A stretch of DNA of 64,000 nucleotides from positions 62,001 to 126,000 of the forward strand of contig JAGTSE010000003.1 of NCBI GenBank assembly GCA_018261615.1, read 5' to 3'. This document shows, piece after piece, positions 22,364 to 32,508 of the stretch. Position 1 is the stretch's first letter. Each line of letters starts with the position of its first letter. Position numbers and translations under genes: made by a program. Source of the DNA: Pseudomonadota bacterium (GTDB lineage Bacteria > Pseudomonadota > Gammaproteobacteria > Enterobacterales > Enterobacteriaceae). Under the pieces are notes generated by a model. The model was not told the DNA's origin and ran no database searches. It was given only the letters and a program-made list of their open reading frames with translations.

Positions 22364-23173
22364 ATGCCTGAATTACCCGAAGTAGAAACCAGCCGCCGGG
22401 GCATCGAACCACACCTGGTTGGCGAAACCATTCTTCATGCAGTGGTACGCAACGGGCGATTACGCTGGCCGGTTTCCGATGAGATCCATGCCCTGAGCGA
22501 TAAACCGGTGCTGAGCGTTCAGCGTCGCGCGAAATACCTGCTGCTGGAGCTGCCGGATGGCTGGATCATTATCCACTTGGGTATGTCCGGCAGCTTACGC
22601 ATCCTTCCCCATGAGCTTCCTGCTGAAAAGCATGACCATGTTGATTTGGTAATGAGCAACGGCAAAGTGCTGCGCTACACCGATCCTCGCCGCTTTGGTG
22701 CATGGCTATGGACCAAAGAGCTGGAAGGCCACAATGTGCTGGCACACCTTGGCCCTGAACCGTTAAGCGAAGCTTTTAATGCCGATTATTTGCAGCAGAA
22801 GTGCGCAAAGAAAAAAACGGCCATCAAACCCTGGCTGATGGATAACAAGCTGGTGGTCGGCGTAGGAAACATCTACGCCAGCGAATCGCTGTTCGCCGCC
22901 GGGATCCATCCGGATCGCCTGGCCTCTTCGCTGTCGCGTCTGGAGTGTGAAATTCTGGTGCGGGTGATCAAAGCTGTGCTGTTGCGCTCCATTGAACAGG
23001 GTGGAACCACGCTAAAAGATTTTCTGCAAAGCGACGGGAAACCAGGCTATTTTGCACAGGAGTTACAGGTGTACGGGCGGGAAGGGGAACCTTGTCGCGT
23101 TTGCGGTACGCCGATTATGGCCACAAAGCACGCGCAGCGATCAACGTTTTACTGTCGTCGCTGCCAGAAATAA
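22364..23173 (+). CDS. mutM: Formamidopyrimidine-DNA glycosylase
   Basis: Base-excision enzyme that removes 8-oxoguanine and formamidopyrimidines and nicks the abasic site. 269 residues. The N-terminal MPELPEVE carries the catalytic Pro2 and Glu3; the C-terminal zinc finger is CRVCGTPI with CRRCQK. The lesion-recognition helix [25 protein letters not shown] is intact. It converges on coaD. Confidence 0.97.
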   Translation: MPELPEVETSRRGIEPHLVGETILHAVVRNGRLRWPVSDEIHALSDKPVLSVQRRAKYLLLELPDGWIIIHLGMSGSLRILPHELPAEKHDHVDLVMSNGKVLRYTDPRRFGAWLWTKELEGHNVLAHLGPEPLSEAFNADYLQQKCAKKKTAIKPWLMDNKLVVGVGNIYASESLFAAGIHPDRLASSLSRLECEILVRVIKAVLLRSIEQGGTTLKDFLQSDGKPGYFAQELQVYGREGEPCRVCGTPIMATKHAQRSTFYCRRCQK

Positions 23174-23182
23174 GCGCGTTTT

Positions 23183-23733
<551 letters not shown>

Positions 23734-24504
23734 TTATTCTTTCTCTGAATAACCGTGGTTCAGCGCCCACAGCTCGGTGTATTTATTAAACGTATACTGT
23801 GCATTAACCACCGCCAGCAACCAGCCTTGTTTGCCGTCGAGCACGCCGCCACGTATCAGCAACGTTTTTGCGAATGCGCCCAAAGTATGAGCGAAAATCC
23901 CCGGTAGTGAGGTTTTTTTCCCGCGCTGATGGCGTTCCTGCGCCCACGCCGTGGCGTAATTGAGCTGCTTGCGCTGGAAGCTGGCGAAATCACGGCAGGT
24001 CAGGTGCAGTAAATCACCGCTCAGGGTGATGGTCTGTGCCTGTGGCGCATCAAGTGACTCATGAACGCGGTTATCGTTGTACTGGTAACGTTCGCGCTCG
24101 TACAGGCGCGTGACGCGATCCGGATACCAGCCGCTGTGGCGCATAAAACGCCCGAGAAAGTAATTGCGACGAGCAATGCTGTAAACTGCGCCGGGCTGCG
24201 GCGCAGCCAGCGCCTGGCGCAGTTGTTCTGCCAGCTCAGGGGTTACGCGCTCGTCGGTATCAATCATCAGAATATAGTCGCCACTGGCATAACGCTGGGC
24301 AATTTGACGCTGAATGCCATAGCCCTGCCAGTCGGTATGGCTGAAGACTTTAGCACCGGCGCGGCTGGCAATGCCGGGGGTGTCGTCGCGGCTGCCGGAA
24401 TCCAGCAGCACGATTTCATCCGCCCAGGCCACGGACGCAAGGCAATCGGGCAGCAGATCCGCCGCATCTTTGGCGATCATCACCACCGACAAACGTCTGG
24501 ACAT
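23734..24504 (-). CDS. waaE: LPS core beta-1,4-glucosyltransferase WaaE
   Basis: 256-residue family 2 glycosyltransferase. In Klebsiella the equivalent enzyme adds glucose to O-4 of heptose I of the inner core. The N-terminal [20 protein letters not shown] and the DxD-like [12 protein letters not shown] (about residue 88) are visible, and the WaaE-type [15 protein letters not shown] follows. Its ATG overlaps the waaA stop by one base (TAATG), and coaD follows by 3 bases. E. coli K-12 lacks this gene, so it is a marker of the Klebsiella-type core. Confidence 0.9.
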   Translation of the reverse strand: MSRRLSVVMIAKDAADLLPDCLASVAWADEIVLLDSGSRDDTPGIASRAGAKVFSHTDWQGYGIQRQIAQRYASGDYILMIDTDERVTPELAEQLRQALAAPQPGAVYSIARRNYFLGRFMRHSGWYPDRVTRLYERERYQYNDNRVHESLDAPQAQTITLSGDLLHLTCRDFASFQRKQLNYATAWAQERHQRGKKTSLPGIFAHTLGAFAKTLLIRGGVLDGKQGWLLAVVNAQYTFNKYTELWALNHGYSEKE

Positions 24505-25778
24505 TAATGGCTCCGCTGAGGCAAATACGGTTGCAGGAGTTGCAGCAGACGCGTCAGCGCACCCTGGTTCTGGTGCAGAACCTCAACGGCATGGCGACCG
24601 CACCATAAGCGGTAGTCTTCATCCGTCAGCAGTGTGGAAACTTCTTTCACCAACGAATCCGCATCGGTCACCGTGATCAGCCCTTCCGCTTCCTGCAAAC
24701 GTGCACAAATGTCTTTGAAGTTAAAGGTATGTGGCCCCATTAACACCGGAATGGCATGGGCAGCGGGTTCCAGAGGATTATGGCCGCCGCGCTCAACCAG
24801 GCTACCTCCGACGAAAGCAAGATCGGCAATACCGTACAGCAGCATCAGTTCGCCCATGGTATCGCCAATAACCACCTGGGTGCTGCCGGATGGGATCTCG
24901 CCTGAGCTGCGCAAGGTGTAGCTTAACCCGGCTTTTTGCGTCATGTTGCGCGCATCCGGAAAACGCTCAGGATGGCGAGGAACCAGGATCAGCAGCAGGT
25001 CGGGGAACGTTTCCAGCAGCTTGCGGTGCGCCTGTAAAATGGTTGCTTCTTCACCTTCGTGCGTACTGGTGGCAATCCACACTTGACGGCGCGGCGCCCA
25101 CTGGCGGCGCAGCGTCACGGCGCGCGCGGCAAGCTCTGGCGTAACAGAAATATCGAACTTCAGACTGCCGGTAACGCTCAACTGGTTGCGTTTTAGCCCA
25201 AGTTGCAGGAAACGGTCGCCATCTTCCTGGTTTTGTGCGGCAATCAAGGTGATTTTGCTGAGCAAACGACGCATCGCTTTGCCCAACCGGGCATAGCCTT
25301 TCGCCGAGCGCCCGGAAAGGCGCGCATTAGCAATCACCAGCGGAATCTGCCGGGTATGAAGGGCAGAAATCATATTCGGCCATAGCTCGGTTTCCATTAC
25401 GATCACCAGCTTCGGGCGCACGGTATTCAGGAAACGCTTCATGGCGCACGGCAGATCGTAGGGCAAATAAACATGATGAACGTCTTTACCAAACGCGGAC
25501 ATCACGCGTTCCGAGCCGGTTGGCGTCATGGTGGTGACGGTGATCGGTAATGCAGGGTAGCGATGACGCAGCGCGCGCACCAGCGGTATGGCCGCCAGGG
25601 TTTCGCCTACGGAGACGGAATGCAACAAAATACCGTCCGGCTTCACTTTGTTACGACAAAAGCCATAGCGTTCAGCCCAGCGCTTACGGTAAGCAGGGGC
25701 TTTGCGGCTGCGAAGTAATAATCGCAACCACACCAGAGGCTGTATTAAGTAAAGCAGGGTGGTATACAACAATTCCAA
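24504..25778 (-). CDS. waaA: Kdo transferase
   Basis: Adds two Kdo residues to lipid IVA at the inner membrane, the first committed step of LPS core assembly. Family motifs [15 protein letters not shown] near residue 50, [17 protein letters not shown] and [12 protein letters not shown] are present. I prefer the TTG start that gives [14 protein letters not shown] and 424 residues, matching the E. coli N-terminus (425). The frame also has an ATG 45 bases upstream (25823) without a clear ribosome-binding site, which would add 15 unrelated residues. The stop overlaps the waaE ATG. Confidence 0.94.
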   Translation of the reverse strand: MELLYTTLLYLIQPLVWLRLLLRSRKAPAYRKRWAERYGFCRNKVKPDGILLHSVSVGETLAAIPLVRALRHRYPALPITVTTMTPTGSERVMSAFGKDVHHVYLPYDLPCAMKRFLNTVRPKLVIVMETELWPNMISALHTRQIPLVIANARLSGRSAKGYARLGKAMRRLLSKITLIAAQNQEDGDRFLQLGLKRNQLSVTGSLKFDISVTPELAARAVTLRRQWAPRRQVWIATSTHEGEEATILQAHRKLLETFPDLLLILVPRHPERFPDARNMTQKAGLSYTLRSSGEIPSGSTQVVIGDTMGELMLLYGIADLAFVGGSLVERGGHNPLEPAAHAIPVLMGPHTFNFKDICARLQEAEGLITVTDADSLVKEVSTLLTDEDYRLWCGRHAVEVLHQNQGALTRLLQLLQPYLPQRSH

Positions 25779-25845
25779 GCGGCTATCCGTTTTTTTAAGA
25801 TTCGGCGGGCAAATTCTAAGCATTTAGGACAACTAAAGCTATACC

Positions 25846-26835
25846 TTATGCCAGATACCTTTTGAGACGGAAGTAGCGGCGGCCAAGTCGCCAGCGCAAA
25901 CGTGGACTTTTTGCACTTTTCCAGATGAGCTTCCAGATGCCTTTTTCGAAAAACTCGCGAATGATCATCGCCTTCTTGCTTTCATCCTTCATGTTATCAA
26001 AGGTATGGATGATGCCGAGCCCTTCTTTAGCTATCTGCCAGTGACATGCCGGTATATTTTTAACTTTATCCGCATAGCGCTGGTTAATTGCGTCCAGCAT
26101 TTGCAGGATTTTCATGTAGTGGCGCGCCGAGCGAATCAGCGTGTCGTCAGTGTCCGGCATGTGCGAAACAGACGCTGAGTGGATGTAGTAATCGTAAAAT
26201 TGTTCACTGGTATATTGCACGCGCCCGGCAGCGAGCAGGACTTCCGTTGTCCAGGGAATATCCTGGTGGCGAAGACCCGGTTCGAAATGAAAGTTATGCT
26301 GACGGATGAAATCGTGGCGATAGATATTCAGCCAGGTGACATGCAGGAATTTTCGCGAATCCAGAGCCTGTTTAAGCCATGCCGGGCCGGTCATAACACC
26401 CGTTGACTGTAACTTTTCAGGCGGAAAAATCGGACGTGTGGGGTTTTTGTCGCTTTCCCAGACATAGTTACCGTTACAGGTCGCAACATCCAGATTTCCC
26501 GTATTGGCCATATCAAGTAGGCGCTGATACATACCGGGTTTGAAAACGTCATCAATATCCGGAAAAGAGAGGTATTTTCCCTTTGCACAGGCCAGCCCGG
26601 AATTGCGGGCAACCGAAACACCCTGATTTTCTTGCTCAATAACCTGCAACTGCGGTAGTCGATCGCGCCATTGCTCCACGATCTGCATCGATCTATCCGT
26701 GGAACCATCATTGACAATGATCACTTCCATGCTGTCGATTTTTTGCGCGACGAGGCAAGTGAAAAACTGGTCGAGGAACGCTTCGCCGTTATAGACGGCA
26801 ACCACCACGCTTAACATAGGCGCTGAAATTTGCAT
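25846..26835 (-). CDS. Family 2 glycosyltransferase, WaaH/WabO-like
   Basis: 329 residues. A GT-A fold N-terminus (LSVVVAVYNGEAFLDQFF) with IIVNDGSTDRS and the metal motif FPDIDDVFKPGMY. The middle block STGVMTGPAWLKQALDSRK and the HQDIPWTTEVL motif closely match E. coli WaaH (YibD), which adds a uronic acid to heptose III, and the related Klebsiella WabO. It lies between wabH and waaA, 11 bases after the wabH stop. In E. coli waaH lies between tdh and yibQ, a gap filled here by accessory genes. The exact sugar and acceptor are inferred. Confidence 0.8.
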   Translation of the reverse strand: MQISAPMLSVVVAVYNGEAFLDQFFTCLVAQKIDSMEVIIVNDGSTDRSMQIVEQWRDRLPQLQVIEQENQGVSVARNSGLACAKGKYLSFPDIDDVFKPGMYQRLLDMANTGNLDVATCNGNYVWESDKNPTRPIFPPEKLQSTGVMTGPAWLKQALDSRKFLHVTWLNIYRHDFIRQHNFHFEPGLRHQDIPWTTEVLLAAGRVQYTSEQFYDYYIHSASVSHMPDTDDTLIRSARHYMKILQMLDAINQRYADKVKNIPACHWQIAKEGLGIIHTFDNMKDESKKAMIIREFFEKGIWKLIWKSAKSPRLRWRLGRRYFRLKRYLA

Positions 26836-26846
26836 AAGGAACCTGA

Positions 26847-27950
26847 TTACTTATTATTTTCCGCCAGCGCAAGATACTGCTGGCAAATCGCATTGATACC
26901 GTAGGATGAAATAATCTCGCCATCTATTCCCTGGGAATTATTGGCATACACATCGGATAACGTTTTTGCCAGCGACTCGTCGCTCAGGCCGCTAAGGCCG
27001 CGAGCAAGTGGCCCCGTCAAAATCTCTGCTGGCCCACCTGGGCAGTTAGTGCTAACCGGTGGTGTCTGGCAGATAATCGCCTCGACCAGAACATTACCAA
27101 ATCCTTCGCAGTCCGAGCTTAGCACTAAGAGGCGTGCGCCTTTGATCCAGGGATAGGGATTAGCGACAAATGGATGAAACACAACCCTGTTAGCGATGCC
27201 AAGACTTTCTGCAAGCGCCTTTAACTGGGCGATTTTTGCCTCTGAGCCGTTACCCATCATCACTAAAGGCACCTCGATTTTGCTAAGCGCATAAGCGCGC
27301 AGCAAGCGGTCGTGCCTTTTCTGTTCGTGGAAGCGTCCAACATGGATCAGGTAGTCCTGCCCCTGCATTTCAAATGGCTGCCCGGACAGCTCCTGGATAG
27401 CCTCGACATCGAAGGGGTTATGGATAACCACGCTGCGACGCAGAGGGATTGCCAGCGTGTCGGAAAGATCGTGCAGCACGGCTGACGAGACGGCCACTAT
27501 ATTGCGGTTTTCGTAGATGTGCCGCATCTTCATATGCTTAAACCAGCGGGAAAACCCACGGCGGTGGCAAAGATAGGAAAATGAGAACATGCCGTGAATA
27601 CAAAACCAGACTTTGTCACGATCAAGCGCGCGGCTGTGGGCGACAATACGGTCGGTTTTATGCAGATGGGAAAAAACAATATCAAACTTTCCGCTACGTT
27701 CTGCAGTAATAATCGCTTCATCTAACAGCTTTGCCCGACGCGGGATCTCTGTAAGCTTGCGCCAGGGTTTTTTGCATTTATCCTGAATTACCTGGAAATC
27801 CACACCTTCAGGAATGGGGTAGTCGCACGCTTTACGTAGTGAGAAAAGCGAGACCTGGTGTCCCATTTCCACTAAGCCGCTGGAGAGCGTGAGGACGGTT
27901 TTTTCTGCGCCTCCACCGGGTAAGCCATCAATAATCATCAGGATGCGCAT
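26847..27950 (-). CDS. wabH: Family 4 glycosyltransferase WabH
   Basis: 367-residue GT-B enzyme with MIIDGLPGGGAEKTVLTLSS at the N-terminus and a nucleotide-sugar region LVLSSDCEGFGNVLVEA. In Klebsiella WabH transfers N-acetylglucosamine onto the outer-core galacturonic acid, and the product is then deacetylated by WabN. Both partners (wabG, wabN) are present here, which supports the assignment. One base separates its ATG from the wabG stop. Confidence 0.8.
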   Translation of the reverse strand: MRILMIIDGLPGGGAEKTVLTLSSGLVEMGHQVSLFSLRKACDYPIPEGVDFQVIQDKCKKPWRKLTEIPRRAKLLDEAIITAERSGKFDIVFSHLHKTDRIVAHSRALDRDKVWFCIHGMFSFSYLCHRRGFSRWFKHMKMRHIYENRNIVAVSSAVLHDLSDTLAIPLRRSVVIHNPFDVEAIQELSGQPFEMQGQDYLIHVGRFHEQKRHDRLLRAYALSKIEVPLVMMGNGSEAKIAQLKALAESLGIANRVVFHPFVANPYPWIKGARLLVLSSDCEGFGNVLVEAIICQTPPVSTNCPGGPAEILTGPLARGLSGLSDESLAKTLSDVYANNSQGIDGEIISSYGINAICQQYLALAENNK

Positions 27951-27951
27951 A

Positions 27952-29079
27952 TTAATCCAGAATATTTTGATAAAGCGAAATTAGCTGGCTTGACAGCTTT
28001 CCTGGGGTTGAGTCCTTAACCTTATCGCGGGCTTTCATGCCCATGTCATTACTCTTTTCTAGTGATGGAATGGCCATCACAGCCTCTCTTAACCTGCCAA
28101 TATCAAGGGCATCACAGAAGAAACCATTACTTCCTTGCTCTATAAATTCCGCTCCACCGCAGCTATCCGAAGTGATGACGGGTAAACCACATGCCATCGC
28201 TTCCAGAATGACGTTTGGGAAAGGATCATACAACGTTGGTAGCAACAGGCCATCGGAAAGCTGATAAAAAGGCAACGTCTCTTTTTGCATACCCATAAAT
28301 CGGATCTGTTCTTTGCAGCCCAGTGACTGGGCAAGCGCCTGATAACGCTTTTCTGCTTTATCCTGGCCTATAACTATCAGATAAGCCGTAGTACCTGCTA
28401 TTGCCTCAATCGCCGCAGCGAGGCCTTTTCGTTCAAACCCCGAGCCCACAAAACAAAAAACAGTGGCAGCAACAGGAAGTCCATATTGCTGGCGCAACGC
28501 TGCGCGCTGCGCGCTCTCCGCCGGAATGAAACGGCTGGAGTCTATTGAATTATAAATGACGTGTATCTTTTTTGCGTCAACGGCAAAATCTTCGACGATT
28601 TCTCGCTTAATCATCTCCGCATTGCAGATAACCGCTTTCAGCTCTGGCGATTGATACATTTCGCGTTCGGCTCGCATGACATAGCGGTGATAGCGGTCAA
28701 GCATCAGCATTTTTGCACGCCAACCGGGAAGAATACGCGAACGCTGCCGCAGCCACCGCTGATGCACGCCGTCGCCAGCGCGATAAATATCGCAACCCGC
28801 GATACGCTCGTGACTCTGAACGATATCAAATTGCTGCTCCTGCCAGAGCGCACGCGCAGCGTTAGCAAAGCCTCTTTCCCGGCTAATACGTCCCCATTTG
28901 GCGGGATTGCAAATATGGATGTGCCAGTCATCCTGACGCTCCCCTTGCCACTCGCGGGTGATGACGTTTAGCTCCAGATCTTGATTACCAAGCGCCATAA
29001 GCGCTCGGGAGACAAAGCGCTCCGCACCGCCATCAGGACGATATTTTTGACGAACAATAGCCAGACGGTGACGTTTCAT
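27952..29079 (-). CDS. wabG: Family 4 glycosyltransferase WabG
   Basis: 375-residue GT-B enzyme from MKRHRLAIVRQKYRPDGGAE. The sequence RERGFANAARALW, VQSHERIAGCDIYRAGDGVH and LLLPTLYDPFPNVILEAMACG match Klebsiella WabG closely. That enzyme adds galacturonic acid to heptose II and is needed for outer core and capsule retention. A GTG nine bases upstream is in frame, but the ATG overlapping the waaQ stop as ATGA is preferred. Confidence 0.86.
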   Translation of the reverse strand: MKRHRLAIVRQKYRPDGGAERFVSRALMALGNQDLELNVITREWQGERQDDWHIHICNPAKWGRISRERGFANAARALWQEQQFDIVQSHERIAGCDIYRAGDGVHQRWLRQRSRILPGWRAKMLMLDRYHRYVMRAEREMYQSPELKAVICNAEMIKREIVEDFAVDAKKIHVIYNSIDSSRFIPAESAQRAALRQQYGLPVAATVFCFVGSGFERKGLAAAIEAIAGTTAYLIVIGQDKAEKRYQALAQSLGCKEQIRFMGMQKETLPFYQLSDGLLLPTLYDPFPNVILEAMACGLPVITSDSCGGAEFIEQGSNGFFCDALDIGRLREAVMAIPSLEKSNDMGMKARDKVKDSTPGKLSSQLISLYQNILD

Positions 29080-30143
29080 GCCAGACACCTCTTCGCTGCA
29101 TTGACAACTGCCTCAACGGGGATAGCGTCGAGATAACGTTCACTGGTTCTGGTATCAACGGCGTCAGGGTCGGGAAGTGGTCCAAAATGACCCGCCCAGA
29201 TCACTTCACCATTGACCTGCCAGGGCGACCAGAAAGTGAGTTTTGACGGGCCGAAAAGCGCAACGCAGGGCGTTTGCAACGCAGCGGCCATATGCATGGG
29301 CACAGAATCGACACCGATAAACAGGTCGGCATGGTTGATAAGCGACGCAAGCTGGCGCAACGAGAGCTGGCCTGCAAGCGAGATAACACCGGTCTGCGGC
29401 GATGCGCTGAGGATCCTGTCAACCATCGACAGCTCTTTTTTATCCGGTCCGGCGGTCAACACAATGGTATGGCCTTCCCGCTGCAGCGCCGTGATAGTTT
29501 GCGCCATTTTGTTTTCATCCCAGCACTTGAAGAACCAGCGCGATGTCGGCTGAATGATGATATAGCGATCGCCAATGCCTTGTGCTGTCAGCTTTTGTCG
29601 GGCGAAATTCCAGTCATCCGCGCTGTAACTCATCGTCACCGTTGAGACGGTAGGAACCGATAAAGGAGAAAGAATAGATAAATTCTGCTCAACGGTATGC
29701 AACGCATTGTGGTTTGCAACGGAAACCAGTTCGGTATGACAAAAGCGCCAAAAGGCGTTTTTACGTTTATTGAAGTCAAAGCCAAGACGAACCGGTGCGC
29801 CGGTAAAGCGAGTAACGATGGCGCTGCGCCATTGATCGGCAAGGTTTATCACCAGATGATATTGACGGGCTCTGAGTGCGCACAGTAACTGCCACTCTTT
29901 TTGCAAATGTTTGAGCGTACCAAGTTGCTTCCATTTGCGATCGATACCATAAATCGTATTAATCTCCGGGTGCGCAGCCAGCATGTCGCGTGTTTCTTCG
30001 TACAGCAGGACATCAATTTGCGCATCCGGCAAACTCTGGCGAAGCGAGTTTATCACCGGAGTCGTCAGTAACATGTCGCCATGATGACGAAGTTTAATCA
30101 ATAAAATGCGTAAATCAGGCGTATTCAGTATGTTATTCATCAT
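29076..30143 (-). CDS. waaQ: LPS heptosyltransferase III WaaQ
   Basis: 355-residue family 9 glycosyltransferase that adds heptose III to heptose II of the inner core. The N-terminal block ILLIKLRHHGDMLLTTPVIN and the C-terminal FIGVDSVPMHMAAAL plus VALFGPSKLTFWSPW are heptosyltransferase signatures. It is the first gene of the minus-strand run waaQ-wabG-wabH-GT2-waaA-waaE-coaD. I found no ops/JUMPStart element (GGCGGTAG) in the 153 bases before it, unlike the E. coli waaQ operon. Confidence 0.88.
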   Translation of the reverse strand: MMNNILNTPDLRILLIKLRHHGDMLLTTPVINSLRQSLPDAQIDVLLYEETRDMLAAHPEINTIYGIDRKWKQLGTLKHLQKEWQLLCALRARQYHLVINLADQWRSAIVTRFTGAPVRLGFDFNKRKNAFWRFCHTELVSVANHNALHTVEQNLSILSPLSVPTVSTVTMSYSADDWNFARQKLTAQGIGDRYIIIQPTSRWFFKCWDENKMAQTITALQREGHTIVLTAGPDKKELSMVDRILSASPQTGVISLAGQLSLRQLASLINHADLFIGVDSVPMHMAAALQTPCVALFGPSKLTFWSPWQVNGEVIWAGHFGPLPDPDAVDTRTSERYLDAIPVEAVVNAAKRCLA

Positions 30144-30296
30144 CGTCTTATTGGCAACAACCTTTCTGTGATTCTAATAGACCTGGTGTTGTCTTGCACT
30201 CTTTCTCCATGCTGTCAGGATTTTATCTCTAAGGGTTTACTCATCGTGATGAGAGTGCGTAACATAGCGCTGACCTTTATTTTACCTGGGCTAAAT

Positions 30297-31250
30297 ATGG
30301 ATAAACCGGCGTTTATCATCACGATTGATACAGAGGGTGATAACCTCTGGCAAAATCGCCGCGAGATCAAAACGGAGAATGCGCGGTATCTGGCACGTTT
30401 TCAGTCATTGTGTGAGCGTTTCGGGTTTAAACCCGTTTGGCTAACCAATTATGAAATGGCAACCGATCCGGTGTTTGTTGAGTTCGCAAAAGATGTCATT
30501 GCCCGGGGAGAAGGGGAGGTTGGCATGCACCTTCATGCATGGAATAGCCCCCCGGATCATGATTTAACGGGCGATGACTGGCGCTGGCAGCCCTATTTGA
30601 TTGAGTATCCCTCGGCGGTATTGCGTGAAAAAGTCTGTTTTATGACGCAGTTACTTGAGGATACATTCAGCACCAAAATGCTGAGCCACCGCGCCGGACG
30701 TTGGGCGTTTGACAGCCGCTACGCGAAATTGCTTATCGAACTGGGCTACCAGGTAGATTGTTCGGTTACACCTCGTGTTAACTGGCGCAATGCGAAAGGC
30801 GCGCCGCAAGGTTCTGGCGGTACGGATTACCAGCATTTCCCGCAGCACGCCTATTTCATTGATATTGAAGATATTTCTAAGCCTGGAACCAGTTCACTGC
30901 TTGAGGTTCCGATGAGCATTCAATACAAACATCCCGCGTGGCTCAACGCGATTAAGCAGAGCTATGATCGGTTGCGTGGCAAATACCGTTCGCCTTCGGT
31001 GAACTGGCTACGCCCTTCCGGCGGGAATGCAGCACAGATGATTGATGTTGCGCAAAAATGTCTGGCGCAAGGGAATGGATACGTTGAGTTTATGCTGCAT
31101 TCATCGGAATTTATGCCGGGCGGCAGCCCAACCTTTAAGGATGAAGCCGCTATTGAAGGGCTGTACCGGGATCTTGAAGAGCTGTTTGAGTGGCTCGCTG
31201 CCAGAACACAAGGTACGACGCTGGCCGGGTTTTATCAGCAGCAGAAATAA
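30297..31250 (+). CDS. wabN: LPS core polysaccharide deacetylase, WabN-like
   Basis: 317 residues from MDKPAFIITIDTEGDNLW. NodB-like deacetylase features are the early TIDTEGD, the metal-site MHLHAWNSPPD near residue 80 and LSHRAGRW. In Klebsiella WabN removes the acetyl group from the GlcNAc added by WabH. The frame runs 129 bases further upstream, but those residues do not resemble the family and the aspartate motif would sit too far from the start. It is the only plus-strand gene in the core cluster, divergent from waaQ and convergent with waaL. Confidence 0.82.
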   Translation: MDKPAFIITIDTEGDNLWQNRREIKTENARYLARFQSLCERFGFKPVWLTNYEMATDPVFVEFAKDVIARGEGEVGMHLHAWNSPPDHDLTGDDWRWQPYLIEYPSAVLREKVCFMTQLLEDTFSTKMLSHRAGRWAFDSRYAKLLIELGYQVDCSVTPRVNWRNAKGAPQGSGGTDYQHFPQHAYFIDIEDISKPGTSSLLEVPMSIQYKHPAWLNAIKQSYDRLRGKYRSPSVNWLRPSGGNAAQMIDVAQKCLAQGNGYVEFMLHSSEFMPGGSPTFKDEAAIEGLYRDLEELFEWLAARTQGTTLAGFYQQQK

Positions 31251-31252
31251 AT

Positions 31253-31297
31253 AATGCCCGATTTATGGAGTCAGTCCATTATCGGGCATTTTTTTAT
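31253..31297. terminator. Bidirectional terminator between wabN and waaL
   Basis: AATGCCCGAT (31253-31262) pairs with ATCGGGCATT (31281-31290), with further TGGA/TCCA pairing inside, followed by a T-run on the plus strand. It closes both convergent transcripts. Confidence 0.88.
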
Positions 31298-31299
31298 CG

Positions 31300-32508
31300 T
31301 CACGCTTTCCTTCGCGAAAATAATGTGGCCAGCGCAAAGATGGTCATAAAGAATAGCACCGCCTCCGAACTCAGCAGTATGACGTCAGTCATTCCGTACA
31401 GAAGCAAAAGCAGTACTGTCGCCAGCAACAGCCCGTTATTATTGCGGATGGCGTAAGAAATCACCGAAATAAAGAAGAACAAGAGCAGCAGCACCCCAGG
31501 GATACCCTGAAGCGAGTACTTCTCAACAAATTCATTGTGCAAATGGATCCTGATGTATTGCAATGAGGCCGCGAGGTGTGGATGCCCATCTTTGACGTAA
31601 TTTTGCGACCAGCTTTCACGGCTCTCGATGGATTGCCCCAAAGGATATGCAAGTCCATTTTGTACGCCAACAATCCACATGGAGAAACGCGCGCCAAGTG
31701 AAGTACTATCCTGACCTTTCTGATAATCCTCAATTTCCAATTGCGTCTGTGCAATTTTAGGCGCGATCAGCGGCTTATAGCTTACGAGAAAAATACCTGC
31801 CACGATGCAGCAAAAAATCACCATGGATTTAAGATGGATTTTGCGGAAATGGTAAAGTGTCAGCACAATGGCCAGAATTAAATACAGCCCCATAGCCGCT
31901 CGCGTACCGCTCAGCAGAATAATGAACCAGGAAAGCAAAATAGTGATGCCAGCCAGCACGTAGAGTTTTACACTTTGCTGCAAATAAAGGCTATAAACGA
32001 AGGCCAACGAAAGAACGGAATACACATAGGCGGACACGGTTGGGCGATCAATCGCCATCATAACGCGATCCACTCCCTGTGAGGCTTGCCATAGTCCGTC
32101 ACCCGTTGCCAGCGTAAAACCTATAGCTGTAGCGATCAGAAAATATTTCTGGAAGTTCTCTTTGGTTATGTAGCACTTAAATCTGTCAATATAGAAAACT
32201 AACAAGCTTGCCAGTATCAGTTTCTTGCTAGTGCCAAGGTAGGCATTATATTGGTCAATACCTTCCGTCTGGTACTCATAAATGAAATACCATGCCAGAT
32301 TTAACACGCCGATAAGTAAAATTGGCAGTGCGATACTAAAAGGACTACAGGAAATTCTTTTTGATTCAAAGAATAAACCAATAATGCTGGCGTATACGGC
32401 AATATAAAAGCATTGTCTCTGCATGCCTGAATTGACCAGGGCAAGTGCCACCGAGGCAAATGCTAAAACCAGCGTTAACTGATAAAGCCGTAATCTTACT
32501 TTTTCCAT
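31300..32508 (-). CDS. waaL: O-antigen ligase
   Basis: 402-residue inner-membrane protein with about ten to twelve hydrophobic helices. A large periplasmic loop lies around residues 270-330 (DYQKGQDSTSLGARFSMW to HLHNEFVEKYSLQGIPG) and contains the NEF motif typical of the Wzy/WaaL family. It joins undecaprenyl-linked O-antigen to the lipid A-core. Wzy-like polymerases share this topology, but the position beside waaC and waaF argues for WaaL. The start overlaps the upstream glycosyltransferase gene by 13 bases. Confidence 0.85.
   Translation of the reverse strand: MEKVRLRLYQLTLVLAFASVALALVNSGMQRQCFYIAVYASIIGLFFESKRISCSPFSIALPILLIGVLNLAWYFIYEYQTEGIDQYNAYLGTSKKLILASLLVFYIDRFKCYITKENFQKYFLIATAIGFTLATGDGLWQASQGVDRVMMAIDRPTVSAYVYSVLSLAFVYSLYLQQSVKLYVLAGITILLSWFIILLSGTRAAMGLYLILAIVLTLYHFRKIHLKSMVIFCCIVAGIFLVSYKPLIAPKIAQTQLEIEDYQKGQDSTSLGARFSMWIVGVQNGLAYPLGQSIESRESWSQNYVKDGHPHLAASLQYIRIHLHNEFVEKYSLQGIPGVLLLLFFFISVISYAIRNNNGLLLATVLLLLLYGMTDVILLSSEAVLFFMTIFALATLFSRRKA

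Noticed and set aside
30144..30296. ops/JUMPStart element before waaQ
   Set aside because: No GGCGGTAG or near match on the minus strand in this interval.
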